Of a DNA stretch of 64,000 nucleotides, positions 1-11,339 are shown one piece after another. The notes under the pieces were generated by a model. The model was not told where the DNA came from and did not search any database. It worked only from the letters and a program-made list of their open reading frames with translations. Positions within the stretch are counted from its first letter, which is position 1. The number at the start of each line of letters is the position of its first letter. The position numbers and the translations under genes were made by a program. Origin of the DNA: Gonocerus acuteangulatus (lineage: Eukaryota; Arthropoda; Insecta; Hemiptera; Coreidae); assembly GCA_946811695.1 (NCBI GenBank), contig OX328124.1:93998035-94062034 (forward strand). Reading direction: 5' to 3'.

Positions 1-1273
1 TTGTCGTAGTAGTAACTATGCCTTTTATTTTAGAGGCTTGTAAACCCGATATTCATTTTGACTGTATAGCACAGCTTAGATCATATGTGGGCAACAACTG
101 GCCTATAGGTCGGATCTAGCCCGCTATAAGATTTGATCCGGCCCACGAGACATTTTGAAAAACGCAATTACAAACATCAAAGCCTTTGATTAGGTTTTTG
201 TATCAGTGTAATTAACCAAAACATTGATGGATTAGTTTCTTAAATTCAAGCTCAAGTGTCTCATTGATTTCATGTCGCTATTTATCTTTCATAGCTTGTA
301 ATAATAATTACAAATTTCACGATTTAATTATAATGGTGTACCTATTGTTTTCCTTTAATTTTGTCATTTTAATAAATTGTATTATAATAACATTTTTGTA
401 TTATTTCATGTCTGATATTTATTGTTAAAAATTATACACACTACTTCAAAATCTGATGTTTTTAACACTAGAAATACCAGGCCTGGTACTGGTATAAATG
501 TCAATAACAAAAAATATATTTGTTTCTAATATATATAAAGTAACATTAAGTTCATTAAATGTATTCTCTTTTATAGCTAAAAACGTCATAACATCAGTTA
601 GGAAAGCAAATGTTATATGGACGCCTTTAAACGGAAAGGAACTAAGTGCCATCTGTTCATTCTTTAGAGAATTGGGTTTAAAGTTTTTTGTGGGTTCTAA
701 AATTCCTTTATTACCTGAAATGTTTCATTCATTTTCTCTCATTAAAATAAACTGTTGTTATGGTAATGGGGTTTTATTTTTATAGTTATTAATAAAAATG
801 GTGCTTGATTCCTTTCTGTTAATTACAGCATACTGGATGCACCATTCCACTTTTTTGGGGTATTTTATCTTGCTCTAATGACAACATTATATTTTAACCA
901 GTTTTTTATTACTATATAAGTTCTCTAATTCTCTACAAGATAGCACCAAAAACTCAATATCGTTAAAAATAGGGCATGGATCCTTTCCGTTTAAAGGCGT
1001 CCATATGTACCTAGTAGAAATTTTGAATTGAAATTGCACGACCAGTCAAAATGACGTTAATCTAGTGTTAATGAAGTTAATTTTAGCCATAATAAGTCCT
1101 ACCTGGTTTAGATAATATAACAAAAAGATCGTGAAATTACTTTGATCAGATCAATTTTAGGTTTGTGTCTATAAAATACAAGAAGCATTACTGCTGGACA
1201 TTATTTGCTATTTATAAAACATTGTCAGCACTTATCTATAAAGTAGTTATTTAATATAAATGTTTGTACTGAC
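1..1273. other. AT-rich non-coding stretch
   Basis: No convincing gene or complete repeat is visible. The short open frames around 446-785 have AT-driven composition and no recognisable motif. A phrase near 610-635 recurs inverted near 985-1007, so some old repeat debris is present. If the transmembrane exon just to the right is real, this would be the downstream intron on the minus strand. Confidence 0.4.
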
Positions 1274-1403
1274 CCTGCCCTTCTTCTGTCCCTCTCCCTT
1301 GCAAGCTTTGCCCTCCGTTTCAAACAACATATGATTAGAAGTGCAAGTATAGGAAAACCAAGAATGCATGAGACAATGGGGATCACCACAGCTTCAGGAG
1401 AAA
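1274..1403 (-). CDS. Candidate internal exon of a single-pass membrane protein
   Basis: On the minus strand this 130-nt segment is preceded by a pyrimidine-rich tract ending in TTTCAG and followed by GTCAGT, i.e. acceptor and donor signals. Only one frame is open throughout. It encodes a short acidic start (SPEA), a ~22-residue hydrophobic helix (VVIPIVSCILGFPILALLII), then CC and a strongly basic segment containing KRRAKLARERDRRR, the classic layout of a transmembrane helix plus stop-transfer. The first two bases complete a codon with the single leftover base of the candidate exon at 18782-18848, so the two join in phase. Its composition is far less AT-rich than the surroundings. I do not recognise the protein; a cell-surface receptor or adhesion molecule is an inference from topology only. 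Confidence 0.6.
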
Positions 1404-2196
1404 CTGAAACAAAGGAAATTAATTTAAATCATATTATATTAAATCTAAAACAGATTATATTATTTATCGTTAGTTTATTTGCATTCTGAGTTGTTGGCAA
1501 AGGATAAAATAAAACTCTTCACCTTTATACCAATCTATTTTACCCACTATTCATGTTTTATTCATTTTTCACACTTCTTCTGTGGCTTACTTTTTGGATG
1601 AGTTCTCACTGGCCAATCTTAGCTGCTTAGAACACCTCCACAAAATAAGCCCCTGAAAACTTTGAAAATAATACATACCAAATATCAAGTGAATAAAGTG
1701 TTGAGTTAAGCTAAAAATACTGTATTACGGACATTGTACTTTTGGCAACACTGTTGGTGTTGTAACCTTCTTCTGTGTTTTCGCGCGTGTATGTAGTACA
1801 TACTATGTACTGTCTATTGTGTGTCCAGTAATATCTTTTATAAATAAAGTAAATGTGTATTGTTTGTTTAAGTAAGTGTATTTCATTCAGCTCCAAATTC
1901 AGGCGGCCCACACTATTCATATAAAAATAAATCTAGATCAAGAAAATTGCTATAAAGATGAATTTTTATTTTATCCCTTGACATTACTATATATTAAAAA
2001 TGCATTATCCTACCATTTTAAATATTTTATTTAAATTACATATATAACATTCCTCTCCCCAATTATTATTGTTTTCATGCTACATGGTTTAAATACTAAT
2101 TTTAAACAAAAAAATAACAGAGAAAATACTCTGATGCTTATTGTAACTAATGCCTTCCAAATGGATTTGCTTAAGCTTTATGAAAAAATAAAAACA

Positions 2197-2238
2197 ACAG
2201 ATGAGAAGCGGCGCTAATGGCCAAGTTGTAGATGCGCC

Positions 2239-2303
<65 letters not shown>

Positions 2304-2313
2304 AGATGAGAAG
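2197..2313 (+). mobile_element. 5'-truncated SINE1/LINE 3' end with long poly(A) and target duplication
   Basis: A 12-bp direct repeat ACAGATGAGAAG (2197-2208 and 2302-2313) brackets a short body with the stem-loop CGGCGC...GCGCCG (2209-2240) and ~60 A residues. The body matches the 3' end of the SINE1 copies at 14 kb, 39 kb and 53 kb, which places it as a severely 5'-truncated retrotransposed copy. Confidence 0.8.
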
Positions 2314-2825
2314 GAAATTAAAAGTATAATTTTACAAGCATTTATAATTTTTCTTGTTGGCCATTTTTTTCTATCCACTTTAAAGTAACATGATGAGATT
2401 ATGAAAGAATTCTCTGATCTCTAGCTTTTTTTCTTGTGATAATATAATACTAAGGAAAAAGAGCCTTTGAAAGGAAATTTTATTGCAAAACTAGTTACAC
2501 TCTTTTTAAAATTATACTATTCATAGCTATAAAATTTTCAAGTTTCTTAAGCCAATCCAAGAGGGTCAAAGGACATACAGGGGATGAATTTTAATATGAA
2601 AACACTTTAGCGTGGAGGAAAAATTAATTTGTCTGGAATTAAATTTTTCTGTAAGGATTAATAACTAATAATTTTTGGAATAAGAATAAATGATTCCTTT
2701 TTGAAACCATGGGTGATTTTCTAATGGGAATTGTTGAATACTCCCGTAACTGAATGTAACATATATCACGCCAATCTTGTTTCTAGAAGTCTATGCGTTA
2801 TTACTTAAATATTTATAAGCTGGTA

Positions 2826-3035
2826 TCATAGCCTGCGTTTCAATTCAAACTTTCCAATTGTACCAGATGTAATACCATTTAAAGGCGGTTGATTTGAAAG
2901 TACTGTGCTATTGAGAGAAATCCCATCCATTATTCTTTGTTCTAACTTTGCCTCTTTGTAGCCAAGATTTGCTTTATACCACCAGACACCACATCTGTAA
3001 GGCAATACATTTCCTACTACGGCTTTATATATCAA
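2826..3035 (-). pseudogene. Possible decayed LINE reverse-transcriptase 'thumb' fragment
   Basis: A 69-residue open frame on the minus strand begins with a YKAVVGNVLPY-like stretch followed by a W and then an L-E-Q-R segment. This resembles the region after the palm in LINE reverse transcriptases, where (I/L)YKAVV..(V/I)LLYG..W is common. No catalytic motif is present and the fragment is short, so this is a family-level guess. It lies in the spacer of the 169-bp inverted repeat. Confidence 0.3.
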
Positions 3036-3358
3036 GAGTGCTATTTGTAGTATAAACCCCAGTTATGGCCAAAAAGCCCTCTTCAAGTCATCAGATTTTT
3101 AAGTATCTCATCACTCATCCTCATTTTGATGGTCCTAAGGGATTGTGGTTAAAGGTCGGAGGTCTGTTGAGGACTATAAAATGTTGGGCAACCATGTAGC
3201 ATGAAAACAATAATAATTGGGGAGAGGAATGTTATATATGTAATTTAAATAAAATATTTAAAATGGTAGGATAATGCATTTTTAATATATAGTAATGTCA
3301 AGGGATAAAATAAAAATTCATCTTTATAGCAATTTTCTTGATCTAGATTTATTTTTAT

Positions 3359-4287
3359 TGCCGCTTCCACTTTTTTGGCGCACACACTCTGCGCTAAAAA
3401 CTACTATCCTTACTATACTCTGTAAGTATCTAATGTTATTTGTCCTTTGTAGTTATTTTTCTGTTCAAGTGGAGTACTTAGGCAATTTATATGAAATGAG
3501 AGGGTTTAGCTCTCCTGTTTTCCTTTAGTTGATGGAAACATTCAGGACGTGTAGACTTCTGAACTTCGTGTTGTTTGGAGCAGTCTAGAATGAAGACTAA
3601 AGCTTATTAATAAACTAGAGCTAAACATTCAGATTCTCTAAATTCTCCTCTAACCTAAAGTTTAGGAAGTTTCTAAGAACACCGTGGAAATGAAGTGGAT
3701 AATAAATTCGTCATTCGCTTCAATGAGTTTAATCAGTTTTGATCGAGACAATTAAGTTTCCAGAAGTATAATTTTGGCATCCAACTCTTTGTCCGAAAAG
3801 TTTCTTAACAGTTAGGAATTGATGGAGTTTGTTATAATAGTTATGACGGAGTTGGATATTATATATACATATCTTTTTTATTTTTAAAGCCCTTCGTTAT
3901 TCCTCATGCTTATTATTTCATATTGCTTGAGGTCATATAATGTTGATAGTTGTATACCTTGTATCCAAAATAGTTTTCAATTTGGACTCTCGAGACAATA
4001 TTTCGTTTATAAAATATCTCATTAAATAAGGAAAGAAATTCTCGAAATCCAAAGTAGCTAGCAGATTACTCATTCGCCGCTACGAAAGAACAACGAGCCA
4101 TCAGGAAGTGTCTTCAATTCATTTTACATTTGAGAAATGCTGATCAAATTACAACGCATACTTACAGCTTAGTCTTCATCCACCGCTGCCAAAACTGCGC
4201 CTTAACCCATTAGGGGCTCATATCCACTTTCGTGACAATGGTCTTGCATGCCCCGTGGCCTGATATCCCCTTTCTCGGCAAGGTCAT
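3359..4287. other. Non-coding stretch
   Basis: No gene, RNA or clear mobile element seen. The last ~120 bases become GC-richer just before the 65-bp tandem array. Confidence 0.4.
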
Positions 4288-4620
4288 TTCTTCGCTTCGG
4301 GGCTGCTATCACAGCTTTTTACGAGTAGGTTTTATAAGCTTTAGTCATTCAGTTCTTCGCTTCGGGGCTGCTGTCACAGCTTTTTACGAGTAGGCTTTAT
4401 AAGCTTTAGTCATTCAGTTCTTCGCTTCGGGGCTGCTGTGACAGCTTTTACGAGTAGGTTTTATAAGCTTTAGTCATTCAGTTCTTCGCTTCGGGGCTGC
4501 TGTCACAGCTTTTTACGAGTAGGTTTTATAAGCTTTAGTCATTCAGTTCTTCGCTTCGGGGCTGCTGTCACAGCTTTTTACGAGTAGGTTTTATAAGCTT
4601 TAGTCATTCAGTTCTTCGCT
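4288..4620. repeat. 65-bp tandem repeat, ~5 copies
   Basis: The unit starts TTCTTCGCTTCGGGGCTGCT and ends with a TTTAGTCATTCAG segment. Five near-identical copies and a short partial sixth can be read in register. Differences between copies are single bases and one missing T, so the expansion is recent. Confidence 0.95.
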
Positions 4621-4656
4621 AGAGCTCTTTAGTGAATCGTCGTCTGAATCCATCAA

Positions 4657-4773
4657 GAAACTGATAGAATACAGTTTATTCTGTGTGCACGCTTCAATGA
4701 AAGTGGTTTCATGAAACTGATAGAATACAGTTTATTCTGTGTGCACGCTTCAATGAAAGTGGTTTCATGAAAC
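4657..4773. repeat. 56-bp tandem duplication
   Basis: Two essentially identical 56-bp units beginning GAAACTGATAGAATACAG lie immediately head to tail. The unit itself contains an inverted ACAG/CTGT core. Confidence 0.9.
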
Positions 4774-5169
4774 CAGTTTCTTCAGTCTGCACCAGGCTTA
4801 AAAGTTGAAAGTTAACTGTTACACTAGTTTTTTTTTCGGGACTGATATACTTCCGGAAGATTGATTGGATTCTCAACTCCTCCTTTATACCCCCAACAAG
4901 GTAATCGAAGGATATGTATATGTATCTAAAAATAATTATATAAGTATATTTGCTCATACCGGTCGTATTTTTTTATTTAACCAAAACTCGTTTACATGTG
5001 CTTGACACATAATTATGCCATTTCTTACGGGGATCATTCTTGTTGCCTAGTAAAGAGGATGGAAGAAGACTTTGACAATGTTTCAAAGGTTTTGAAATTA
5101 TTGCAATCTCAATAGTAATATTCCTTCTGCATATACTATGTATTTTGTATTGTTGGGGAATGTCTGCGT

Positions 5170-5315
5170 AAAGTTCTCTGATTATTATTTATTTATTTAT
5201 TTTATTTTATTTTTTTTCCAGGGTTCAGCGAGGAATTTTCCCAACGAGCCTTGAGACGAGAAAAAATCTAAGGCGTTAGCCAATAGACCACGGGGAGACC
5301 CCAAAGTTCTCTGAT
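5170..5315 (-). mobile_element. SINE1 copy, internally deleted
   Basis: A 13-bp target duplication AAAGTTCTCTGAT occurs at 5170-5182 and 5303-5315. Read on the minus strand, the body starts GGGGTCTCCCCGTGGTCTA like the other SINE1 copies. The central tRNA-like anticodon/box B part is deleted and the 3' side ends in a T-rich (minus-strand A-rich) tail. Confidence 0.8.
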
Positions 5316-5399
5316 AAATCTTCTACTGTGGTACGGATTTTTTTTCTTTTTTTTTTTTTTAAACTTCACGTCTTTTATATTTACACACTGGGCGATCTT

Positions 5400-5677
5400 T
5401 ATAAAACACACTGGACACTGGAGTCTTTTATAAAACACACTGGACACTGGAGTCTTTTATAAAACACACTGGACACTGGAGTCTTTTATAAAACACACTG
5501 GACACTGGAGTCTTTTATAAAACACACTGGACACTGGAGTCTTTTATAAAACACACTGGACACTGGAGTCTTTTATAAAACACACTGGACACTGGAGTCT
5601 TTTATAAAACACACTGGACACTGGAGTCTTTTATAAAACACACTGGACACTGGAGTCTTTTATAAAACACACTGGAC
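5400..5677. repeat. 29-bp tandem repeat, ~9.6 copies
   Basis: The unit TATAAAACACACTGGACACT plus GGAGTCTTT repeats with near-perfect identity. Its flanks carry diverged half-units (CACACTGGGCGATC and CACACTGGACGATC), suggesting growth from a short ancestral duplication. Confidence 0.95.
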
Positions 5678-6469
5678 GATCATAAATTGTTATATTTTAT
5701 TTATTTGACAGCAACAAAACCTTTTCCTTTTCTTGAGCAGAACCCCTGAAACAGAAGTCTACAAGTCTTTACTGAAGGTAAGAGGAATATCAGTGAAAAG
5801 GCGGAATAGCAAATTAATCTGAATTCCTTCCCGTACTCAAGGCAAAAGGCTGGAATTCCTCTGGGAACAAACATTTGTGGAATCCGGCCAGACTTTACCC
5901 CGAGCTGAGGGTTAACAAAAACTCCCTCGGTACAGTTTACATCCTCTACCAGGTTCACACTCGAGGAATTCGGGGCGGATTAATTTGAAATCGATTTTAT
6001 GCTTCAACTGACTGAAAACTGTGGTGGCTCCTGGCTTTTCCGGGTACATTTGTTTGTTTTTCTTCTTTTCTTTTTTTTAGGACGAGTTATTTTCCCCCAT
6101 AGTTGGGAGCTGTCTACATTTTTAGCACACCCCCTCTCTATCTATGGCATCGACGGTGGAATCCGGAAGTGATGACCAGAAATTTCCGCGTTTATAAATT
6201 TATCGTTATCCATAAAGCGGATCGTTCAAATTTGTTTCAAAATTTAGACACGGAGAATCGAATGAAATAACATTCAACGCGATATTTTTAACTGTTCCTG
6301 AGAAAAATAGAATTTTGAAACTTAAGGAGGTACTGGAAAATGTTTCCACATTATGACGGTTAAATGCTAAATGAGACGTACGAGTTTCATATTTGTAAAA
6401 ACTAGATGCTTACCTAATACAAATTATTATTTTTAATTATTTTTACTACTTTATAGATACCTATATATA
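5678..6469. other. Moderate-GC unassigned stretch with old family B-like debris
   Basis: Positions 5740-5975 have clearly higher GC than the surroundings and contain a pyrimidine-rich AG (5751) and AAGGTAAGA (5776), which would bound a 37-nt plus-strand exon. The segment is too short to call. Around 6150-6300, phrases such as CCGGAAGTGATGACCAG and AATCGAATGAAA resemble the interior of family B elements and are probably an ancient remnant. Confidence 0.3.
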
Positions 6470-7542
6470 AAAGTCCGTCACGCAGGAGCTGCATAACTAA
6501 GCACTTTCCTCAGAATTTGGGTAGTGTAGACTGCTTTCCAGAACAATTTGCTTAAAATATCCTACATAAATAAAATAAAAACATGAATAGTTCTCTTTTA
6601 ATTTTGTAATGTGTAACTGATAAATTATTAATTTGCTTCCAGGGTTATGTTTACACATGGTACCTATTACACTACGTAATAAATACAAAATCCTCATATT
6701 ATCGTATTTTGATCTAACGCAGGAACCGGATACAGTCCCTCTAGCGCTCCTTGCGGCGCCTTTGTGAACCTATGTCTGGCTGGCTTTTCTATTGAAATAT
6801 ATTACAAAGTAAACCCCCCTTTCTGATTGACCGATTCAGCTCATTTTTACAACACTTCTTTCTCATGAGTTACCCACGACGTATACCGCGTTTCGTTACA
6901 ATACAGCAGAAATTACGACCAGTATGAGTATATTAGTAATTTGGGTCTGGAGTAAACCCCCCCCCCCCTCCTAATGAACCGATTTAGTTTATTTTTACAT
7001 CACATATTTACCTGTAGATTACCACTACGAATACCGAGTTTCGTCGAAATATACCAAAAATCACGGTTGGTAGTGGCGAATTGGTATTGTGGGTCTGGAG
7101 TAAACCCCCCCTCCTAATGAACCGATTTAGTTTATTTTTACAACACATATTTACTTGTAGATTACCACTATGAATACCGCGTATCGTCGAAATATACCTA
7201 AAATCACGGCTGGTAGTGGCGAATTGGTATTGTCGGACCGGAGTAAACCCCCCCTCCTTATGAACGGATTTAGTTTATTTTTATATCTCACTTTTCCCTC
7301 TATATTACCAGTACGAATACCAAGTTTCGTTGAAATATAACAAATATTACGGCTGAAATGGTCAAATTAGTGTTTTGGGTTCGGGGTAAACCCCCCCTTC
7401 CGGTGGACCGATTTTGGTGGTTAACGAACTCGTTCAATCGTTTGCTAATTGAATGCTATATACCAAGTTTCGTGACGAAAAAACAAAAACTCTGGCCGCT
7501 ATCGTGTTAACAGACACATATATATATATATATATATATATA

Positions 7543-7603
<61 letters not shown>

Positions 7604-7724
7604 TTTAACGGGGGTCATTTTCGGTGTCTACTAGGTAGGATCGATAAAGATTTGAAGAAATTTTTCAAAAATTCCGTCATGAGTCCAACCTCAATAGCTA
7701 CTTTCCTTTGGAGGAAAGTGCTAA
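6470..7724 (+). mobile_element. Helentron/HINE-like non-autonomous element, family A copy 1
   Basis: The 5' end is AAAAGTCCGTCACGCAGGAG, followed by the subterminal motif GCACTTTCCTC. The 3' end is the palindrome ACTTTCCTTTGGAGGAAAGT followed by GCTAAAA, so the 3' stem contains the exact inverse of the 5' subterminal motif. The interior carries three to four ~145-bp imperfect repeats, each with a GTAAACCCCCC tract and a CGAAATATA phrase, and then a ~90-bp (TA)n block. There is no coding capacity. Subterminal inverse repeat, 3' stem-loop and internal microsatellite are the known hallmarks of Helentron-derived HINE/DINE elements; the superfamily assignment rests on this structure, not on a transposase. 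Confidence 0.75.
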
Positions 7725-7759
7725 AAGAACATTGAATGACAAATATAGATAGATGTATA

Positions 7760-8431
7760 CAGGGTGTTACGTAAGTGGTGACGAATATTTAAGGTGATAG
7801 TAGACTCCAAATGGAACACAAATGGTCCTTTGGGCTAAGGGTCACTTCCCATTAGGGAAGGAGAAAACTTAAATTTTGCGTTTTTTTAGGTTAACTACGT
7901 TTTTCGTTGAGTAGAATGCAATAACTAATTAACTGTTTAAGATATGCAATTCCCAATTGCAGCGTCGCAAACTAGACAAAATATACTTGAAGAACAAGTA
8001 GACTTTGTCAATTATAAAACCAGTAAAAGGTGGATAGAAGGAGTTTAAATTTAAAAACCTCATTTTGGGGGGGGGCAAATTATTGTTGTTTTTTTTCAAT
8101 TACTAATAAACTGCTGATTCCCCACTTTTAGGAAACTTTTCTTATTTCATAAGATTTATGAATATAATAATTAAGATAGCTCTAATAGTCTACTTATTCT
8201 TCAAGTAAATTTTGTCTAGTTTACGTCGCTGCAATTGGGAATAACAGATCTGAAACAGTTATTTAGTTATTGCATTCTACTCAACGAAAAACGTAGTTAA
8301 CCTAAAAAAACGCAAAATTTAAGTTTTCTCCTTCCCTAATGGGAATTGACCCTTAGCCCAAAGGACCATTTGTGTTCCATTTGGAGTCTACTATCACCTT
8401 AAATATTCGTCACCACTTACGTAACACCCTG
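7760..8431. mobile_element. 672-bp MITE with ~240-bp terminal inverted repeats (TA target)
   Basis: The termini are CAGGGTGTTACGTAAGTGGTG and its reverse complement. The two arms (roughly 7760-7998 and 8195-8431) are near-perfect inverse copies around a ~200-bp AT-rich centre. TA lies immediately outside both ends. CAGGGTG termini with TA flanks suggest a Tc1/mariner-type non-autonomous element; no transposase is present. Confidence 0.8.
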
Positions 8432-9000
8432 TATATGATAACAATGAAAAATTAAAGTTATCATTTTTTTTTTAATGAATTTCAACCGTAAAACAGAAAA
8501 GTTGAAAGTACAGTAGCAAGAAGGTAAGAAAGGTAATTGCTTAGGCATGGAAATTAGGGCACTTATAGAGATAAACAAGAGGATTATAAAAATTCTCTCT
8601 TCTAATTAAAGGGGGGATGGAAATATTCAGAATTCTTACAATAAAAACAGTAAACGTTATGAAACATAACCACTCACATTGGCATATACCTTGAGATTTG
8701 AAGATGAAAGTTAAAAGAAAATTTTATTTATTTTCCTGCTATTCCTTATTTTCCTAAAGCGAAGCTCCTTATCATATTATTTCATTTGTTAAAAATAGAA
8801 ATTTCACATTTTACTTACATTTTCTAATAAATAAATACCAATCAATAATGTACTAAGATGCCCTTGTTTTTATTTCATAAAACCTTGCACTAAAAGAACT
8901 CTTTTGAGGTAAGCCAATTCTGTAGCTGGACCATTCAATGTGCATAAAATATTTTTGCAACATATTTCAACGAAGTCGGGCCATAGTTATATTCCCTTGG
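8432..9000. other. AT-rich non-coding stretch
   Basis: Nothing recognisable. Confidence 0.4.
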
Positions 9001-9075
9001 AAGCCCGGTGACCTTAGCTGATACAGTGTGAGTACTCTTTGCTTAAGGTTCTGGGTTCGATTCCAACTAAAAGTG
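9001..9075 (+). mobile_element. tRNA-like SINE head, degenerate
   Basis: The segment has a box A-like GACCTTAGCTGATACAGTG and a box B-like GGTTCTGGGTTCGATTCC at tRNA spacing, but does not fold as an intact tRNA. The following ~100 bases lack a clear tail. It resembles the tRNA-derived 5' part of a SINE different from SINE1 and SINE2. Confidence 0.45.
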
Positions 9076-9532
9076 GTTTTTCATTCGAAAAAGAAAAGCC
9101 ATTAGCCCTATCGTGGATAGAAAAGAGTATATACAACCCGTATATATAACCTGTCCAAAAAATCTATGTTATCTATAAGTGAACATTACAATTTAAAGGA
9201 ATATTCACCAGAACACAAATTTGTGGTGTTTTAAACGAAGTAAATGTAAATATTGGCTAATAAATTATACATACTGCTCTGAATTTTTAAAGATTTCTTT
9301 CGACAGCTTCCGTAAACAGGTCGCTGTAGATTTATGTTGAAGTTTAAAACAATGGAAAAACTGACCAATTACAACCACCCCTTCCATTAATGTCCATTAT
9401 TGTACACACTTCAAATGCATTGTACCCAGGCATTCTTCACATTGGATGGCATTTCATCATTGACATAAAAAAAAAAAAAAATAAAATAAAATAAATAGAA
9501 AAGTAAACAACTATGTAACACCTTCTATATAA

Positions 9533-9586
<54 letters not shown>

Positions 9587-10405
9587 TTATATACATGTAT
9601 ATAGACTTCTTTTTCTTAAGATTCTTCGGTGCGTTCCAATATTTGGTTTTAGGGTCTTCGACTTCTTTCCCCAACGGTGTTGTTGAGCTTTGTGTGTTGT
9701 TTTGCTGGTCGTCTCTCCAGCTTTATCTAAATGTCCATGTAGGATAGGCAGTCGGATAAGCCGAGCCGAATATATATAACCTACGTAATTATACATTTTT
9801 AAGAGGGCTACTTTTTATGCCTAATAGTAGGTAGGCTTAATGAGGGTTTGAAAACATGCCTCATTTTTGAAAAATCTTTCATTTATGTAACCTTAATAGC
9901 TAAATTCTTTCAGTATCTGCAAAATATATTCTCTCTCTATGACAGAAAGACTGAAATACAAATGATACGTCGCTTATAAAAGGAACCAATTTTAAAATTA
10001 TATAAATTTACTTTTATTTATATTTTCTATTGAAAATTAGTTTTTAATGAGGTGGCAATAGCTGTTATGATAGGAGAGGACTTTGTTTGCATAGCTTCGG
10101 AAGTACATGTTTAGGATGAACTCAAAAATAAATAAAAATTGCATAAGAAAATAAAAATAAAATACCTGGCAACATGATTGGTAGTAAAGAAAAACAAACC
10201 CTAGCCCAAGAGCATAACGATCATGAGGTTGCTCACATTAAATACTTCAAACATACAAAAACAAATGTTTGAAATAATATCTCGTTTGATACTAACCTTT
10301 AACAAATTTATATTTTATAGTGACCCAATCTTCTTCAATCCAATATTTTTCAGGCGGAAGGTCAACAAAAGAGAATTAACAAAGTCAATTCATTTATTTA
10401 TATTT
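9076..10405. other. Non-coding, with a (TA)n microsatellite
   Basis: A (TA)n run occupies about 9537-9582 and a short poly(A)/AAAAT tract about 9468-9495. The rest shows no gene or RNA. From ~10355, sequence on the minus strand belongs to the PLE repeat described next. Confidence 0.45.
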
Positions 10406-10445
10406 GCTCTACATGTTTCACACCCTTGGTGCCTCTTCAAGAGCC
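10406..10445 (-). ncRNA. Hammerhead ribozyme motif, core-mutated (PLE repeat)
   Basis: Read on the minus strand: stem I GGCTC/GAGC, core TTGAAGA (consensus CUGANGA, so C3 is changed to U), a GGCACC/GGTGT stem II, then GAAAC and the self-complementary ACATGT followed by the cleavage triplet GTA. This is the same motif as at 11212 on the opposite strand. The core substitution predicts loss of cleavage. The flank continues with a GTTGACCTTC phrase shared by the other PLE repeats in the window. Confidence 0.5.
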
Positions 10446-10714
10446 AAAAACTTACTAAACTAAAACTTACAGCCTAATTATAGTGAGGCGAACCTTCCCG
10501 TACAGTGGCCACGTCCAAGATGAGGTTACTATTACTTACTTATAGCATCGATCAGCTGTGAAAAATCGATAGATTCCAAAAATCGATCATCCAGAACAAG
10601 ATAATATAATTATAATAAAAACAAAGAAAAAAATAGATTTTGTCAAGAGATATAAGTTAATTAAATTTTGTTTAGCAAATTAAAAAATATACTACTTAAA
10701 TATTTTGTTTCAGT

Positions 10715-11235
10715 TTATTTGTTAACCGTTTTCTTCCTGTTTTTTATGATATGAATGTTTTCCTTTATTTTTCTTTTCGTCAAGTTTCTTTCCTTTTCTA
10801 TAATTTCTACATTTTCGAAGTCGAATACATGCTTATATTTTATAGAATGGTTAGCCAGAGCAGTTTTATTATCCTGATCATCCACATTTTTGACGTGTTA
10901 TTTTATTCTCTTTCTGAGTAACTGCGACGACTCTCCAACATAAATCTTGTTACAATCTGTGCAACTAATTTTATAAATATTATATTTGGTGTTCCTTGGT
11001 GTTATCCGTTCTTTTATTCTAGTGTAACTATTGCTTACTTTGTTGCTATAACAACATGTAATTTTTCCCACCTCCTTGCAAATACCTTTTATTTTATTCG
11101 ATAAAACAGGATCGTAGTTAAATTTATAAAACTTTTGTCCATCTAATTTAGAATTTTTAAAAGAGCTGTCATTAGTAATTGTCCGTTGTTCGAAAATATG
11201 GTGGAGTTTTTGGCTCCTGAAGAGGCACCTAGGGT
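10715..11235 (-). pseudogene. Penelope-like element C-terminal GIY-YIG endonuclease remnant
   Basis: The minus-strand frame contains YNIYKISCTDCNKIYVGES, which matches the N-terminal beta-hairpin of GIY-YIG nucleases as fused to the reverse transcriptase of Penelope-like elements (GxYKI.C..C...YVG pattern). After RKRIK an in-frame TAA (10898-10900) replaces the expected Glu. The same frame then continues with H, NKTALANHSIKYKHVFDF and EIIEKERNLTKRKIKENI, as expected for the rest of the domain, to a TAA at 10715-10717. Upstream (11000-11190) the inter-domain linker is present, but the reverse-transcriptase core is missing. The 5' side abuts the hammerhead-bearing repeat, which reads on the opposite strand. 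The copy is inactive: one nonsense change and loss of the RT. Confidence 0.8.
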
Positions 11236-11252
11236 GTGAAACATGTAGAGCA
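11212..11252 (+). ncRNA. Minimal hammerhead ribozyme motif (PLE type, intact core)
   Basis: In order: stem I strand GGCTC, core CTGAAGA (fits CUGANGA), stem II GGCACC-TAG-GGTGT, GAAAC, then ATGTA and the stem I return GAGC. The bases ACATGT around the would-be stem III are self-complementary, so a stable stem III could form only between two molecules, as reported for Penelope-like element hammerheads that act as dimers (Cervera and De la Peña). All conserved core bases are present. This is the best-preserved copy of the ACATGT subtype here. Activity is not shown. Confidence 0.75.
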
Positions 11253-11339
11253 AATACAAATAAATGAATTGACTTTGTTAATTCTCTTTTGTTGACCTTC
11301 GTCCTGAAAAATATTGCTTTAACAAATGTATTCAAGCGA

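Larger units (their letters stand above)
1921..3358. repeat. 169-bp inverted repeat flanking 1.1 kb
   Basis: Positions 1921-2089 reappear as the reverse complement at 3190-3358 with no mismatch that I could find by eye. The spacer holds a SINE 3'-end insertion (2197-2313) and a weak reverse-transcriptase remnant (2826-3035). The outer ends do not show an obvious transposon terminus or target duplication. It could be a foldback element, an inverted duplication, or two solo copies of one repeat. Confidence 0.8.

Noticed and set aside
4288..5677. CRISPR-like regular repeats
   Set aside because: Units are contiguous tandem copies with no unique spacers, and the context is a eukaryotic genome.
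5751..5788. A 37-nt plus-strand exon (acceptor AG, donor GTAAGA)
   Set aside because: Very short, 12 residues, no flanking exon, and such signal pairs arise often by chance.
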